Assembly: GCA_040235405.1 (NCBI GenBank)
Contig: JBECKT010000068.1
Coordinates: 1-23,071, forward strand
Direction: 5' to 3'
Length of the DNA stretch: 23,071 nt
From: PGZG01 sp040235405
GTDB taxonomy: Bacteria; Pseudomonadota; Gammaproteobacteria; Pseudomonadales; Alcanivoracaceae
Shown here: one piece after another, positions 14,679 through 21,800 of the stretch
Numbering within the stretch: the stretch's first letter is position 1
Layout: the number at the start of each line of letters is the position of its first letter
The notes under the pieces: model-generated
Databases searched by the model: none
Seen by the model: the letters and a program-made list of their open reading frames with translations, nothing else
What the model was told of the DNA's origin: nothing
Position numbers and translations under genes: made by a program

Positions 14679-15973
14679 GGTCGAATTTCCTCAAGCAACA
14701 GTTTTTCGATTACCGGCAGACGATCCTGCCCCCATAAGGTCACACCACGCAGACGGAAAGTCGGCACGCCCCAGCTTCCGGCTGCGACCATCTCGTCACG
14801 ATTTCTGGCTGCCTGTTCAACCCAGCCATTATCTTTCAGTGCTTGCTGCGCATCAGGCCATTTCAGACCCGCCGCTTCGACCACCGATTTCAGGCCTGCA
14901 TCGGTAGCAACGTTGACGCCTCGGCTCCATATCGCCCGGCTCGCTTCCGTGACAAAGCGCACCAGTTTCTTTTCCCGTTCTGCCAATGGCCAGATTGCCA
15001 TACAACGCTCCACCCCTGCACCCACCGGGTCGCAGATCTTGCCAAATGGCACATCGGCGCGCGCCGCTTCCCGAGCCGCATCCTTGAGAATATAAAAACG
15101 CTTCACTGGCGGCACACTCAAGCCGCGCATCACCATCGGCAAAACCGGCTTGATCTGCAAAGCCAGTTGATAGTGCTTGCTCAGCTTCAGCACCCGCTCC
15201 AGCGCCAGATAGGAGTAGGGGCTACGAAACGAAAAGAACAACTCCAGTTTCTCGCCCTGGGTGCCGCGCGGCGGCCGGGTCAATCGAATGCGCCGCCAGG
15301 CCAGCGTACTTTGAGGCATGGCTGCGCCACGTTCACGGGCAAGGCGTTCGCGTAAATGATCAAGACGGTCCGGCCCCCAGTACCAGACGCCGTCATAGTG
15401 CAGCGTGCCGGTCAGGTAATGGCCTTGGTTGAGAAAATTGTCACGGCGCGCTTCCAGCTCCTTGCGCGCCTCTTTCTCCGCCATCACATCCGTGCGGGTG
15501 CCGAGCACGTGAACGGCATCGATGTCACCACTCCAGAGATGACGACACAGCGTCTGTGCCAGTGACAAGTAGCCCGGATCATTTTCGTGAGCGAGCAGAA
15601 TGCGGCTGGCAGCAAAAGCATCACTGTGCGATGGCGCGGCGCCCGGGGTGAACTGCAGGTTATGCAGCTGTGCGGACAGCGCCGCATCACGGATACTGTA
15701 CTGCTTGTACAGTTCCGGCTCCGGATACATTTCCGAAGGCAGATGCAACATGGTGCGCGGACGGATGCGCAGGCCGGTGTCGCGGCTCAGTGCTGACAAC
15801 TGTTGTGCCAGCAACCAGCTATAGGGGTCGTCAACGCGGAAATAGAACACCGCCTCGCGGGGCTTGCCGCGCAGCGATCGCCGCAAGGTGCTCAGCCGCT
15901 CGCGCAGATGGGCCAGCCGCTGATTGGTCAGCAGCATCGCCACATAGGGCATCAATACCGTTTTCAGAGTCAA
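14675..15973 (-). CDS. Tandem HCCA-isomerase/kappa-GST-like (DsbA-fold) protein
   Basis: The 432-residue protein contains two thioredoxin-fold repeats of the DsbA/2-hydroxychromene-2-carboxylate isomerase type, about residues 41-211 and 243-428. Repeat 2 keeps the SPYS motif (251-254) expected to bind or activate glutathione, and the cis-Pro loop GVPTF (402-406) with GQDRL after it. Repeat 1 has DPYS (49-52) in place of SPYS and LTGTLHYDG in place of GVPT, though GPDRL is kept, so it is probably not catalytic. Single-domain relatives are about 200 residues. There is no CxxC, so it is not a disulfide oxidase. TTG 15973 is chosen because GGAG stands 6 bases before it; ATG 15952 is the alternative. 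The substrate is unknown. Confidence 0.87.
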   Translation of the reverse strand: MTLKTVLMPYVAMLLTNQRLAHLRERLSTLRRSLRGKPREAVFYFRVDDPYSWLLAQQLSALSRDTGLRIRPRTMLHLPSEMYPEPELYKQYSIRDAALSAQLHNLQFTPGAAPSHSDAFAASRILLAHENDPGYLSLAQTLCRHLWSGDIDAVHVLGTRTDVMAEKEARKELEARRDNFLNQGHYLTGTLHYDGVWYWGPDRLDHLRERLARERGAAMPQSTLAWRRIRLTRPPRGTQGEKLELFFSFRSPYSYLALERVLKLSKHYQLALQIKPVLPMVMRGLSVPPVKRFYILKDAAREAARADVPFGKICDPVGAGVERCMAIWPLAEREKKLVRFVTEASRAIWSRGVNVATDAGLKSVVEAAGLKWPDAQQALKDNGWVEQAARNRDEMVAAGSWGVPTFRLRGVTLWGQDRLPVIEKLLLEEIRP

Positions 15974-15990
15974 TCCCTTCTCCGCTGTTA

Positions 15991-17841
15991 TTATTCGATA
16001 CCCAACTGCTTGAGATCACGGACAGCGCCCCGGTCAGCGCTGGTGGCCATCGCTGCATAGGCCTTCAGCGCAACGGAGACCCGGCGCTGACGCATTTCCT
16101 TCGGCTTCCAGGCAAATTTGCCGCGTGCTTCCATCTTGCTGCGGCGATGAGCAAGCTCCTCATCGGATACCCGAACAGCGATGGTGCGTTGCGGAATATC
16201 AATGTGGATAGTATCGCCTTCCTCGATCAATGCAATCGCACCGCCTTCCGCCGCCTCCGGAGAGGCATGGCCAATCGACAGACCACTGGTGCCGCCGGAG
16301 AAGCGGCCATCCGTCAGCAGTGCGCAAACCTTGCCCAACCCCTTGGATTTCAGGTAACTGGTCGGGTAGAGCATTTCCTGCATGCCCGGCCCGCCTTTCG
16401 GACCTTCGTAACGGATCACCACCACATCACCGGCGACAATCTGGTCGGCAAGAATCGCTTTCACTGCAGAGTCCTGCGATTCAAAAATCCGCGCACGGCC
16501 GGTAAATACCAGAATCGATTCATCCACACCGGCGGTTTTAACAATGCAGCCGCGCTCGGCAATATTGCCGTACAGCACAGCGAGGCCACCGTCCTGACTG
16601 TAGGCGTGTTCTTTCGAACGAATGCAGCCATTTTCACGATCCATATCCAGAGACGGCCAGCGTGTGCTCTGGGAAAATGCCGTTTGGGTCGGAATGCCCG
16701 CCGGGCCGGCGCTGTAGAATTTCAGCACAGCGTCATCCTTGCTACGCATGATGTCCCACTTCTCCAGTGCCGCGCCCATGGTCGGCGAATGCACGGTCGG
16801 ATTGTCACGATGCAACAAGCCGGCTCGATCCAGCTCACCGAGAATCGCCATCACGCCACCAGCGCGATGCACGTCTTCCATATGATATTTTTGCGTGGCC
16901 GGGGCGACTTTTGACAGGCATGGCACGCGCCGCGACATCCGATCAATGTCAGCCATAGTGAAGTTCACTTCGCCTTCCTGCGCCGCCGCCAGCAGATGCA
17001 GCACGGTATTGGTGGAGCCACCCATGGCGATATCCAGAGCAATGGCATTTTCGAAGGCATTGAAATTGGCAACATTGCGTGGCAGCACGGATTCGTCGTT
17101 CTGCTCGTAGTAACGCTTGCACAGGTCCACTACCAGACGGCCGGCTTCAAGGAACAGCTGCTCTCGATCACTATGGGTAGCCAACGTCGAGCCGTTGCCC
17201 GGCAGCGACAGACCCAGTGCTTCGGTCAGACAGTTCATCGAGTTGGCGGTGAACATGCCGGAACAGGAGCCACAGGTCGGGCAAGCGCTGCGCTCATACT
17301 CGGCAACCGTGGCGTCGTCGACGCTATCGTCCGCAGCAACAACCATGGCATCGACCAGATCCAGCTTGTGCTCGCCCAGTTTGGTCTTGCCTGCTTCCAT
17401 CGGCCCGCCGGAAACAAACACCACCGGAATATTCAGGCGCATGGCTGCCATCAACATGCCCGGGGTAATCTTGTCGCAGTTGGAAATGCAGACAATGGCA
17501 TCGGCACAATGCGCATTCACCATGTACTCGACACTGTCGGCGATGATGTCGCGGCTTGGCAGCGAATAGAGCATACCGTCGTGGCCCATGGCAATGCCGT
17601 CATCCACCGCGATGGTATTGAACTCTTTCGCCACGCCGCCGGCTTTCTCGACTTCCCGGGCCACCAACTGGCCCATATCTTTCAGATGCACGTGGCCCGG
17701 CACAAACTGGGTAAAAGAGTTGGAGATGGCAATAATCGGCTTGCCGAAATCGCCATCCTTCATGCCGGTGGCGCGCCACAAGGCACGGGCGCCAGCCATG
17801 TTGCGGCCATGGGTCGAGGTTTTAGAGCGATAATCGGGCAT
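15991..17841 (-). CDS. ilvD: Dihydroxy-acid dehydratase
   Basis: IlvD dehydrates dihydroxyisovalerate and dihydroxymethylvalerate in valine and isoleucine synthesis. The 616-residue length is the full bacterial form. Cluster-binding cysteines are in SNCDKITPG (Cys122) and CPTCGSCSG (about 187-193). N-terminal NMAGARALWRATGM and C-terminal TDGRFSGGTSGLSIGHASPEA are typical. The ATG lies 8 bases after the argA stop, and the tandem HCCA-like gene follows by 17 bases, so all three are probably on one transcript. Confidence 0.98.
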   Translation of the reverse strand: MPDYRSKTSTHGRNMAGARALWRATGMKDGDFGKPIIAISNSFTQFVPGHVHLKDMGQLVAREVEKAGGVAKEFNTIAVDDGIAMGHDGMLYSLPSRDIIADSVEYMVNAHCADAIVCISNCDKITPGMLMAAMRLNIPVVFVSGGPMEAGKTKLGEHKLDLVDAMVVAADDSVDDATVAEYERSACPTCGSCSGMFTANSMNCLTEALGLSLPGNGSTLATHSDREQLFLEAGRLVVDLCKRYYEQNDESVLPRNVANFNAFENAIALDIAMGGSTNTVLHLLAAAQEGEVNFTMADIDRMSRRVPCLSKVAPATQKYHMEDVHRAGGVMAILGELDRAGLLHRDNPTVHSPTMGAALEKWDIMRSKDDAVLKFYSAGPAGIPTQTAFSQSTRWPSLDMDRENGCIRSKEHAYSQDGGLAVLYGNIAERGCIVKTAGVDESILVFTGRARIFESQDSAVKAILADQIVAGDVVVIRYEGPKGGPGMQEMLYPTSYLKSKGLGKVCALLTDGRFSGGTSGLSIGHASPEAAEGGAIALIEEGDTIHIDIPQRTIAVRVSDEELAHRRSKMEARGKFAWKPKEMRQRRVSVALKAYAAMATSADRGAVRDLKQLGIE

Positions 17842-17849
17842 GACAGACC

Positions 17850-19166
17850 TCAGAGGGGTTTTCTGAACACCTTGGAATTGCGCTGCAAGTTGTACAGCGA
17901 TTTTTTCTCACCGGGCAAATCATCGACACTGGCTGGCTCGAAGCCAAGCTCCTGGAACCAGTGTGCGGTCTGGGTGGTGAGCACGAACAGTTCGCGGATA
18001 CCCTGCTGGATGGCCCGCTTCTCGATATGTTCAAGCATTTTCCGGCCGCGTTTGCTATTGCGGTAATCCGGGTGCACGGCGACGCAGGCCAACTCACCGA
18101 CCCTGCCATCGTCAAACGGATACAGTGCGGCACAACCAATCACCATGCCGTCACGTTCAATAATGGTGAAGCGCTTGATCTCGTTTTCCAGCAACTCACG
18201 GGAGCGCCGCACCAGCACACCGGCAGTCTCCAGCGGCTCGATCAGCTCAAGCACGCCACCGACATCCTCGATATAGGCACCGCGCACATTCTCATACATT
18301 TCCCGCGTTACCAGGGTGCCGCAGCCATCGCGGGTAAACAGCTCGCGCAACAGCGCGCCGTCATCACGGAAATTCACCAGATGCGCACGCGCCACACCGT
18401 TACTGGCAGCGTGACAGGCGGCGGTGAGCTGGCGCTCGGTGTTGTCGTGCTTGATAACTTCGCGAGCCAGCAGCTGGCCAGCTTCCTGAGGCGACATTTC
18501 GCGCAACAGGGCGCCAGTCTCATCGGTCACGCCGGCGCTGTCGCCCATGAAAATAATCTTGTCGGCTTTCAACGCAATCGCAGCGGTGGAGGCGACTTCT
18601 TCCGAATTCAGATTGAACAGTTCACCCGTGGGCGAACACCCTATAGGTGACAACAATACGATATTGCCGCCTTCAAGCTGCTTCTGGATCGCCTCAACCT
18701 GCAGCCGCCGGACTTCACCGGTGTGCTGGTAATCGAAACCATCGCGCACGCCCACCGGCTTGGCGATAACAAAGTTGCCGCAGACCACCTGAATGCTGGC
18801 GTTGTGCATTGGCGAATTGGCCAGCCCCATGGAGAACAGGCCTTCAATGCGCAGCCGGATCGCACCGACCGCATCAAGCACTGCTTCCAGCGCGGCGCTG
18901 TCGGTAATCCTTGTGTGACTTTCAAAGCGGGTTTCGACACCGCGCGCAGCAAGGCGTGCCGAAATCTGCGGCCGCGCGCCATGCACCAGCACCAGTCGGA
19001 TGCCGAGCGAGTTCATCAGCGCCAGATCGTGAACGATATGATGGAACCCCGTTTCCTCGATCGCCTCCCCGGAGATCATGATCACGAAGGTACGGCCCCG
19101 ATGCGCGTTGATATACGGCGAGGAATTGCGAAACCAGCTTGTGTGATCCCGGTTCTGGTCAGTCAT
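17850..19166 (-). CDS. argA: N-acetylglutamate synthase
   Basis: ArgA acetylates glutamate with acetyl-CoA, the first committed step of arginine synthesis and usually feedback-inhibited by arginine. The 438-residue protein has an N-terminal amino-acid-kinase domain (about 20-285, LVLVHGARPQI, GLANSPM, LLSPIGCSPTGELFNLN) that should bind arginine, and a C-terminal GNAT domain (about 295-438, ELACVAVHPDYRNSKRGRKML for acetyl-CoA). It ends in YNLQRNSKVFRKPL. It appears to be the first gene of a seven-gene minus-strand run. Confidence 0.97.
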   Translation of the reverse strand: MTDQNRDHTSWFRNSSPYINAHRGRTFVIMISGEAIEETGFHHIVHDLALMNSLGIRLVLVHGARPQISARLAARGVETRFESHTRITDSAALEAVLDAVGAIRLRIEGLFSMGLANSPMHNASIQVVCGNFVIAKPVGVRDGFDYQHTGEVRRLQVEAIQKQLEGGNIVLLSPIGCSPTGELFNLNSEEVASTAAIALKADKIIFMGDSAGVTDETGALLREMSPQEAGQLLAREVIKHDNTERQLTAACHAASNGVARAHLVNFRDDGALLRELFTRDGCGTLVTREMYENVRGAYIEDVGGVLELIEPLETAGVLVRRSRELLENEIKRFTIIERDGMVIGCAALYPFDDGRVGELACVAVHPDYRNSKRGRKMLEHIEKRAIQQGIRELFVLTTQTAHWFQELGFEPASVDDLPGEKKSLYNLQRNSKVFRKPL

Positions 19167-19194
19167 GGTCGGTCTGGGCAGAAAATGTCGTGGG

Positions 19195-19203
19195 AGTATA
19201 GCA
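19195..19203 (-). promoter_or_regulatory. Extended -10 promoter element before argA
   Basis: Reading the minus strand, TGCTATACT (19203-19195) matches the extended -10 consensus and lies about 28 bases before the argA ATG. No clear -35 is seen, as expected for extended -10 promoters. It would make argA start independently of the toxin-antitoxin pair upstream. Confidence 0.5.
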
Positions 19204-19253
19204 AGGGTGGCGCCGTTCCGCGCCTGCGCTGGTGCGGGTTTGCGGGCGAATCG

Positions 19254-19736
19254 TCAGGGGCTGATACCGGCAAATGCCCGCTCGTTGTAGAGGTGCTCGA
19301 CGACCTGTACCAGTTTCAGCGAGCCGCCATCCGCATGGCGCGGATTGAACAGGGCACTACGTTCCAGACCACCGGTAACCGCGCAGCTGGGTACTGTCAG
19401 GATGATGCCGGTTCCTGCCGCCAGCCAGGCATCGCCCAACACCTGCGTAGCACGGGGCCAGGGATATTCTGCCCAACCCTCCGGGAAACGATCTTCAGAC
19501 AGCACATCCACCGCCACTTCATCAGGAAGCTGATAGACCCCGAGCCGATAGCTGGCGGGAATCAGACGCGGGGAGGGCAGGTAATGCGCCATCTCCAACA
19601 GCGCGACGGCTGCCGAACAGGCAAAGTACAATGCCGGATTGCCGGCGGAATTCCACCGGGCGCCATCCTTATAACTGGCGCCCAGCCCGTCAAACTGCTC
19701 AAGCCGGGATTCAGGGCAGATGCGGAACAGCTGCAT
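19254..19736 (-). CDS. RES-domain toxin
   Basis: RES toxins are related to ADP-ribosyltransferases and block growth by degrading NAD+ or modifying a target protein. In this 160-residue protein the expected active-site residues stand out: Arg27 in GARWNSAG, Tyr37 in ALYFA, Glu48 in ALLEMAH, Ser117 in VPSCA and Asn131 in LFNPRH. Their spacing (10, 11, 69, 14) matches what I recall of characterised RES toxins, so it looks intact. Its ATG shares one base with the antitoxin stop (TGATG), the usual antitoxin-first arrangement. The toxin stop is 87 bases before argA. Confidence 0.93.
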   Translation of the reverse strand: MQLFRICPESRLEQFDGLGASYKDGARWNSAGNPALYFACSAAVALLEMAHYLPSPRLIPASYRLGVYQLPDEVAVDVLSEDRFPEGWAEYPWPRATQVLGDAWLAAGTGIILTVPSCAVTGGLERSALFNPRHADGGSLKLVQVVEHLYNERAFAGISP

Positions 19737-20164
19737 CAGCTGAATTCACCGTACTCGATTTTACGCAACACCTGCCTGATCCACCGGCGCCCTTCAAAGG
19801 TGTCAAACAGGTCTACCGGCTTTTCACCAGCCAGCGCCGGCAGCGGCGTGTCCAGCCACTGGCGAGCACTGCCGATATCGCCCCAAATGCGGATGGCCTC
19901 CATGAAGATCCGCAGCGCGTCCAGCACCTCCTCGGAATCCTCGGGGCTCAGGGTTTTGCGCTTGTAGAAACGACTGAGATTCGGCGAAGTGGTATGCAGC
20001 AAACGGATAAACAGCTCGCGATTGCCGAGCAGATCAATCGCACCTTTCACCACCGAGCCGGGTATGCCCTGGCGGACCTGACGAATGTAGTCAGCCCGGT
20101 CTTCAAGCACGCCCTCGGGCAGGGACAGTTGCCGATACAGATCAATGGTGAATGCAGATTGCAT
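19736..20164 (-). CDS. Xre/MbcA/ParS-family antitoxin
   Basis: The 142-residue partner of the RES toxin has an N-terminal Xre-like helix-turn-helix region (to about residue 75, IDLLGNRELFIRLLHTTSPNLSRFYKRK) and a C-terminal toxin-binding DUF2384 domain (about 80-142, ALRIFMEAIRIWGDIGSARQWLDTPLPAL ... FDTFEGRRWIRQVLRKIEYG). ATG 20164 has GGAG upstream; an earlier in-frame ATG at 20200 overlaps the operator and lacks a ribosome site. It is expected to neutralise the toxin by covering its active site and to repress its own promoter. Confidence 0.92.
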   Translation of the reverse strand: MQSAFTIDLYRQLSLPEGVLEDRADYIRQVRQGIPGSVVKGAIDLLGNRELFIRLLHTTSPNLSRFYKRKTLSPEDSEEVLDALRIFMEAIRIWGDIGSARQWLDTPLPALAGEKPVDLFDTFEGRRWIRQVLRKIEYGEFS

Positions 20165-20197
20165 GGTGGCTCCAGGGGGGCACAGCGCCAAGCTCAT

Positions 20198-20239
20198 CAC
20201 AATGATTAGTATTGTGCATCAAGATGATTTTTTGAGCAA
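20198..20239 (-). promoter_or_regulatory. Toxin-antitoxin promoter and operator-like dyad
   Basis: On the minus strand, TTGCTC (20239-20234) and CACAAT (20216-20211) are 17 bases apart and fit a weak sigma70 promoter. The -10 box is also the first arm of a perfect dyad, CACAAT-N7-ATTGTG (20216-20198). A repressor bound there would block the promoter. It lies 34 bases before the antitoxin ATG. Confidence 0.6.
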
Positions 20240-20312
20240 ACGGAGTCGACGACTGGATCAGCCAGAAAACATCAGGTCAGGAGGATATAGCGGGCAGAAC
20301 GGGAGGGGGTGT

Positions 20313-20344
20313 AAAACCCCGATGCGGGCAAGCCGCATCGGGGT
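20313..20344 (-). terminator. Rho-independent terminator of the cold-shock gene
   Basis: ACCCCGATGCGG (minus strand, 20344-20333) pairs perfectly over 12 bp with CCGCATCGGGGT (20327-20316), loop of 5, followed by three more T residues. It starts 9 bases after the csp stop. The strong stem also insulates the toxin-antitoxin pair from csp transcription. Confidence 0.9.
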
Positions 20345-20353
20345 GGGTACAGC

Positions 20354-20560
20354 TCAGGCCGGAACGACGTTCTCAGCCTGCGGGCCTTTCTGGCCCTGGG
20401 TCACGGTAAAGCTGACTGCCTGACCTTCGGCCAGAGTCTTGAAACCGTTGCCCTGAATGGCGGAGAAATGGACGAAAACGTCCGGGCCATTAGCCTGCTG
20501 GATAAAGCCAAAGCCTTTTGCTTCGTTGAACCATTTTACGGTGCCGGTAGTGGTAGCCAT
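20354..20560 (-). CDS. Cold-shock-domain protein (CspA family)
   Basis: This 68-residue single-domain RNA/ssDNA-binding protein has GTVKWFNEAKGFGFI with RNP1 (KGFGFI), RNP2 (VFVHF), and ends QKGPQAENVVPA. It acts as an RNA chaperone; whether it is cold-induced cannot be told from sequence. An upstream in-frame ATG exists, but ATG 20560 matches the family and has AAGGAAA before it. The 5' region contains hairpins that could form part of a long leader, as is usual for cold-shock genes. It has its own terminator, so it is a single-gene unit. Confidence 0.96.
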   Translation of the reverse strand: MATTTGTVKWFNEAKGFGFIQQANGPDVFVHFSAIQGNGFKTLAEGQAVSFTVTQGQKGPQAENVVPA

Positions 20561-20700
20561 TACAAATTTCCTTCTTGGAACTGGGTTGAGCCTCATCAAA
20601 GCATCGGTAAACCGATGATTCTGCGGGCGATTTTTTGCGCGGGAGGGTTAGCCAGGTATGTACAAGACGGGAACTGCTATGGAGCGGCCGACATCTTTTG

Positions 20701-20744
20701 AGCATAGATGGACTGGTTTTCTCGTGCGAGAGCCAGTCTACGCT
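20701..20744. repeat. Long imperfect stem-loop upstream of csp
   Basis: GACTGG (20711-20716) pairs with CCAGTC (20733-20738), and inside it TCTCG (20720-20724) pairs with CGAGA (20727-20731). The flanks AGCATAG and CTACGCT extend the stem with one mismatch and a bulge. No T run follows on either strand, so it is not an obvious terminator. Confidence 0.6.
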
Positions 20745-20787
20745 GATTACCGGGGGAGTCAATCTGAATCGCTCTTCGGCAATTATG

Positions 20788-20811
20788 TGAACGATTGGTA
20801 TGAACGATTGG
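20788..20811. repeat. Tandem 11-bp direct repeat
   Basis: TGAACGATTGG occurs at 20788-20798 and again at 20801-20811, a 13-bp period, upstream of the PF10118 promoter. It could be a two-site activator box or a chance duplication. Confidence 0.55.
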
Positions 20812-20834
20812 CCTGAAAGGCAGGCTCGCTGACA

Positions 20835-20883
20835 TTGACTCGCCCCGGACGAGCCTCTACCTTGAAGTGAACAGTTGTTTACA
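20835..20883 (+). promoter_or_regulatory. Promoter with TetR-type operator dyad
   Basis: TTGACT (20835-20840) and TACCTT (20858-20863) are 17 bases apart. Just after them, AGTGAACAGTTGTTTACA (20866-20883) contains the near-palindrome GTGAACA-GT-TGTTTAC (14 of 16 positions symmetrical). It would cover the expected start of transcription, the placement of a repressor site. Confidence 0.55.
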
Positions 20884-20917
20884 AGAGCTGCGTCCATCAG
20901 CAGTCAGGGAGAAACTT

Positions 20918-21784
20918 ATGGCTAGCCAGCAACAGATTCGTCACCCGCACTCCGACGCCGGCCCGATCATGCCGACCCAGCGCAACCTGCATTTCAATGT
21001 ACCCGCAGAACAGATTGCGACCTGGAACAAGAACAGTATGCATCTCTCGCACTTTCTCAACAGCCTGTCGATCTTCTTTCCGGTCGGCGAACGCTTCTTT
21101 ATCGACAGTGTGCGCAACTACCGGGACGCCGTTACCGACCCGGAACTGAAGCAGGCAGTGAAAGCATTTATCGGCCAGGAGGCCATGCACGGCCGCGAAC
21201 ACGAACAGTACAATGAAGCGCTGTTCAGCAGAGTGCCTGCCGCCAGGGCAATGGAAAAGATGGTGGATCGCCTTCTTCGTATGGTGCAGAAACTGCCAGC
21301 CTCATGGCAGCTGTCCACCACCATCGCACTGGAACATTTCACTGCCATTCTTGCCGACGCATTACTGAACGAGCCGCGCGTTCTGGAAAATGCCGAGCCG
21401 CACTACAGCCGCCTGTGGATCTGGCATGCGCTGGAGGAAACCGAGCACAAGTCTGTGGCCTTTGACGTTTGGGTATCCGTGCGTGGTCGTGGCCCACTGG
21501 CTTATCTGCAACGCAGTATGGGCCTGATCGCGGCAACGATAGTGTTCTGGACCATCGCGATACCGTTTTACTTGCGCATTCTTGGCCACGAAAAGCAGCT
21601 TTCCAACACCCGCGGCTGGCGAGAAATATTACGTTATGCCTTCGGCGAAATAGGCGTGCTACGGAAGCTGGTTCGACCATGGGCAGATTATTTCCGGCCT
21701 TCGTTTCACCCTTGGGATCACGATAACCGGCATCAGTTGGCAAGGCTTGAGGCGCTGACCGCCGAACTGGAGAGAGTGGTCTGA
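20918..21784 (+). CDS. PF10118 family protein (annotated metal-dependent hydrolase; diiron-like)
   Basis: This 288-residue protein belongs to the family named predicted metal-dependent hydrolase. Its helices carry a carboxylate pattern like ferritin-type diiron enzymes: Glu in FFPVGERFF, ExxH in GQEAMHGREH, Glu in IALEHFTA, and ExxH in ALEETEHKSVAFD. One hydrophobic segment (LIAATIVFWTIAIPFYLRIL, about 205-224) could be membrane-associated. ATG 20918 is chosen because AGGGAG at 20906-20911 precedes it; the frame is open upstream to 20867. The gene stands alone behind its own promoter and a repressor-like dyad. The real reaction is unknown; an oxygenase acting on a hydrophobic substrate is one possibility. 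Confidence 0.85.
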   Translation: MASQQQIRHPHSDAGPIMPTQRNLHFNVPAEQIATWNKNSMHLSHFLNSLSIFFPVGERFFIDSVRNYRDAVTDPELKQAVKAFIGQEAMHGREHEQYNEALFSRVPAARAMEKMVDRLLRMVQKLPASWQLSTTIALEHFTAILADALLNEPRVLENAEPHYSRLWIWHALEETEHKSVAFDVWVSVRGRGPLAYLQRSMGLIAATIVFWTIAIPFYLRILGHEKQLSNTRGWREILRYAFGEIGVLRKLVRPWADYFRPSFHPWDHDNRHQLARLEALTAELERVV

Positions 21785-21800
21785 GGACAGGACGGCCTTT

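Larger units (their letters stand above)
20561..20917. other. Intergenic region between csp and the PF10118 gene, 357 bp
   Basis: No ORF worth reporting. From left to right it holds: the csp ribosome site; a small hairpin CATCGGT/ACCGATG (20602-20617) in the csp leader; a larger stem-loop (20701-20744); a direct repeat (20788-20811); an inverted repeat AGGCTCG/CGAGCCT (20822-20856); and the promoter and dyad of the PF10118 gene. I found no convincing csp promoter. Confidence 0.7.

Noticed and set aside
15670..16914. 414-residue plus-strand reading frame across the HCCA-like gene and ilvD
   Set aside because: It spans two well-supported genes on the other strand and has no recognisable domain.
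18723..19967. 414-residue plus-strand reading frame across argA and the toxin gene
   Set aside because: Antisense to two genes with intact catalytic residues; low-complexity mix without motifs.
20822..20856. Inverted repeat AGGCTCG/CGAGCCT as a terminator
   Set aside because: The loop is 21 bases, there is no T run, and no upstream gene reads into it.
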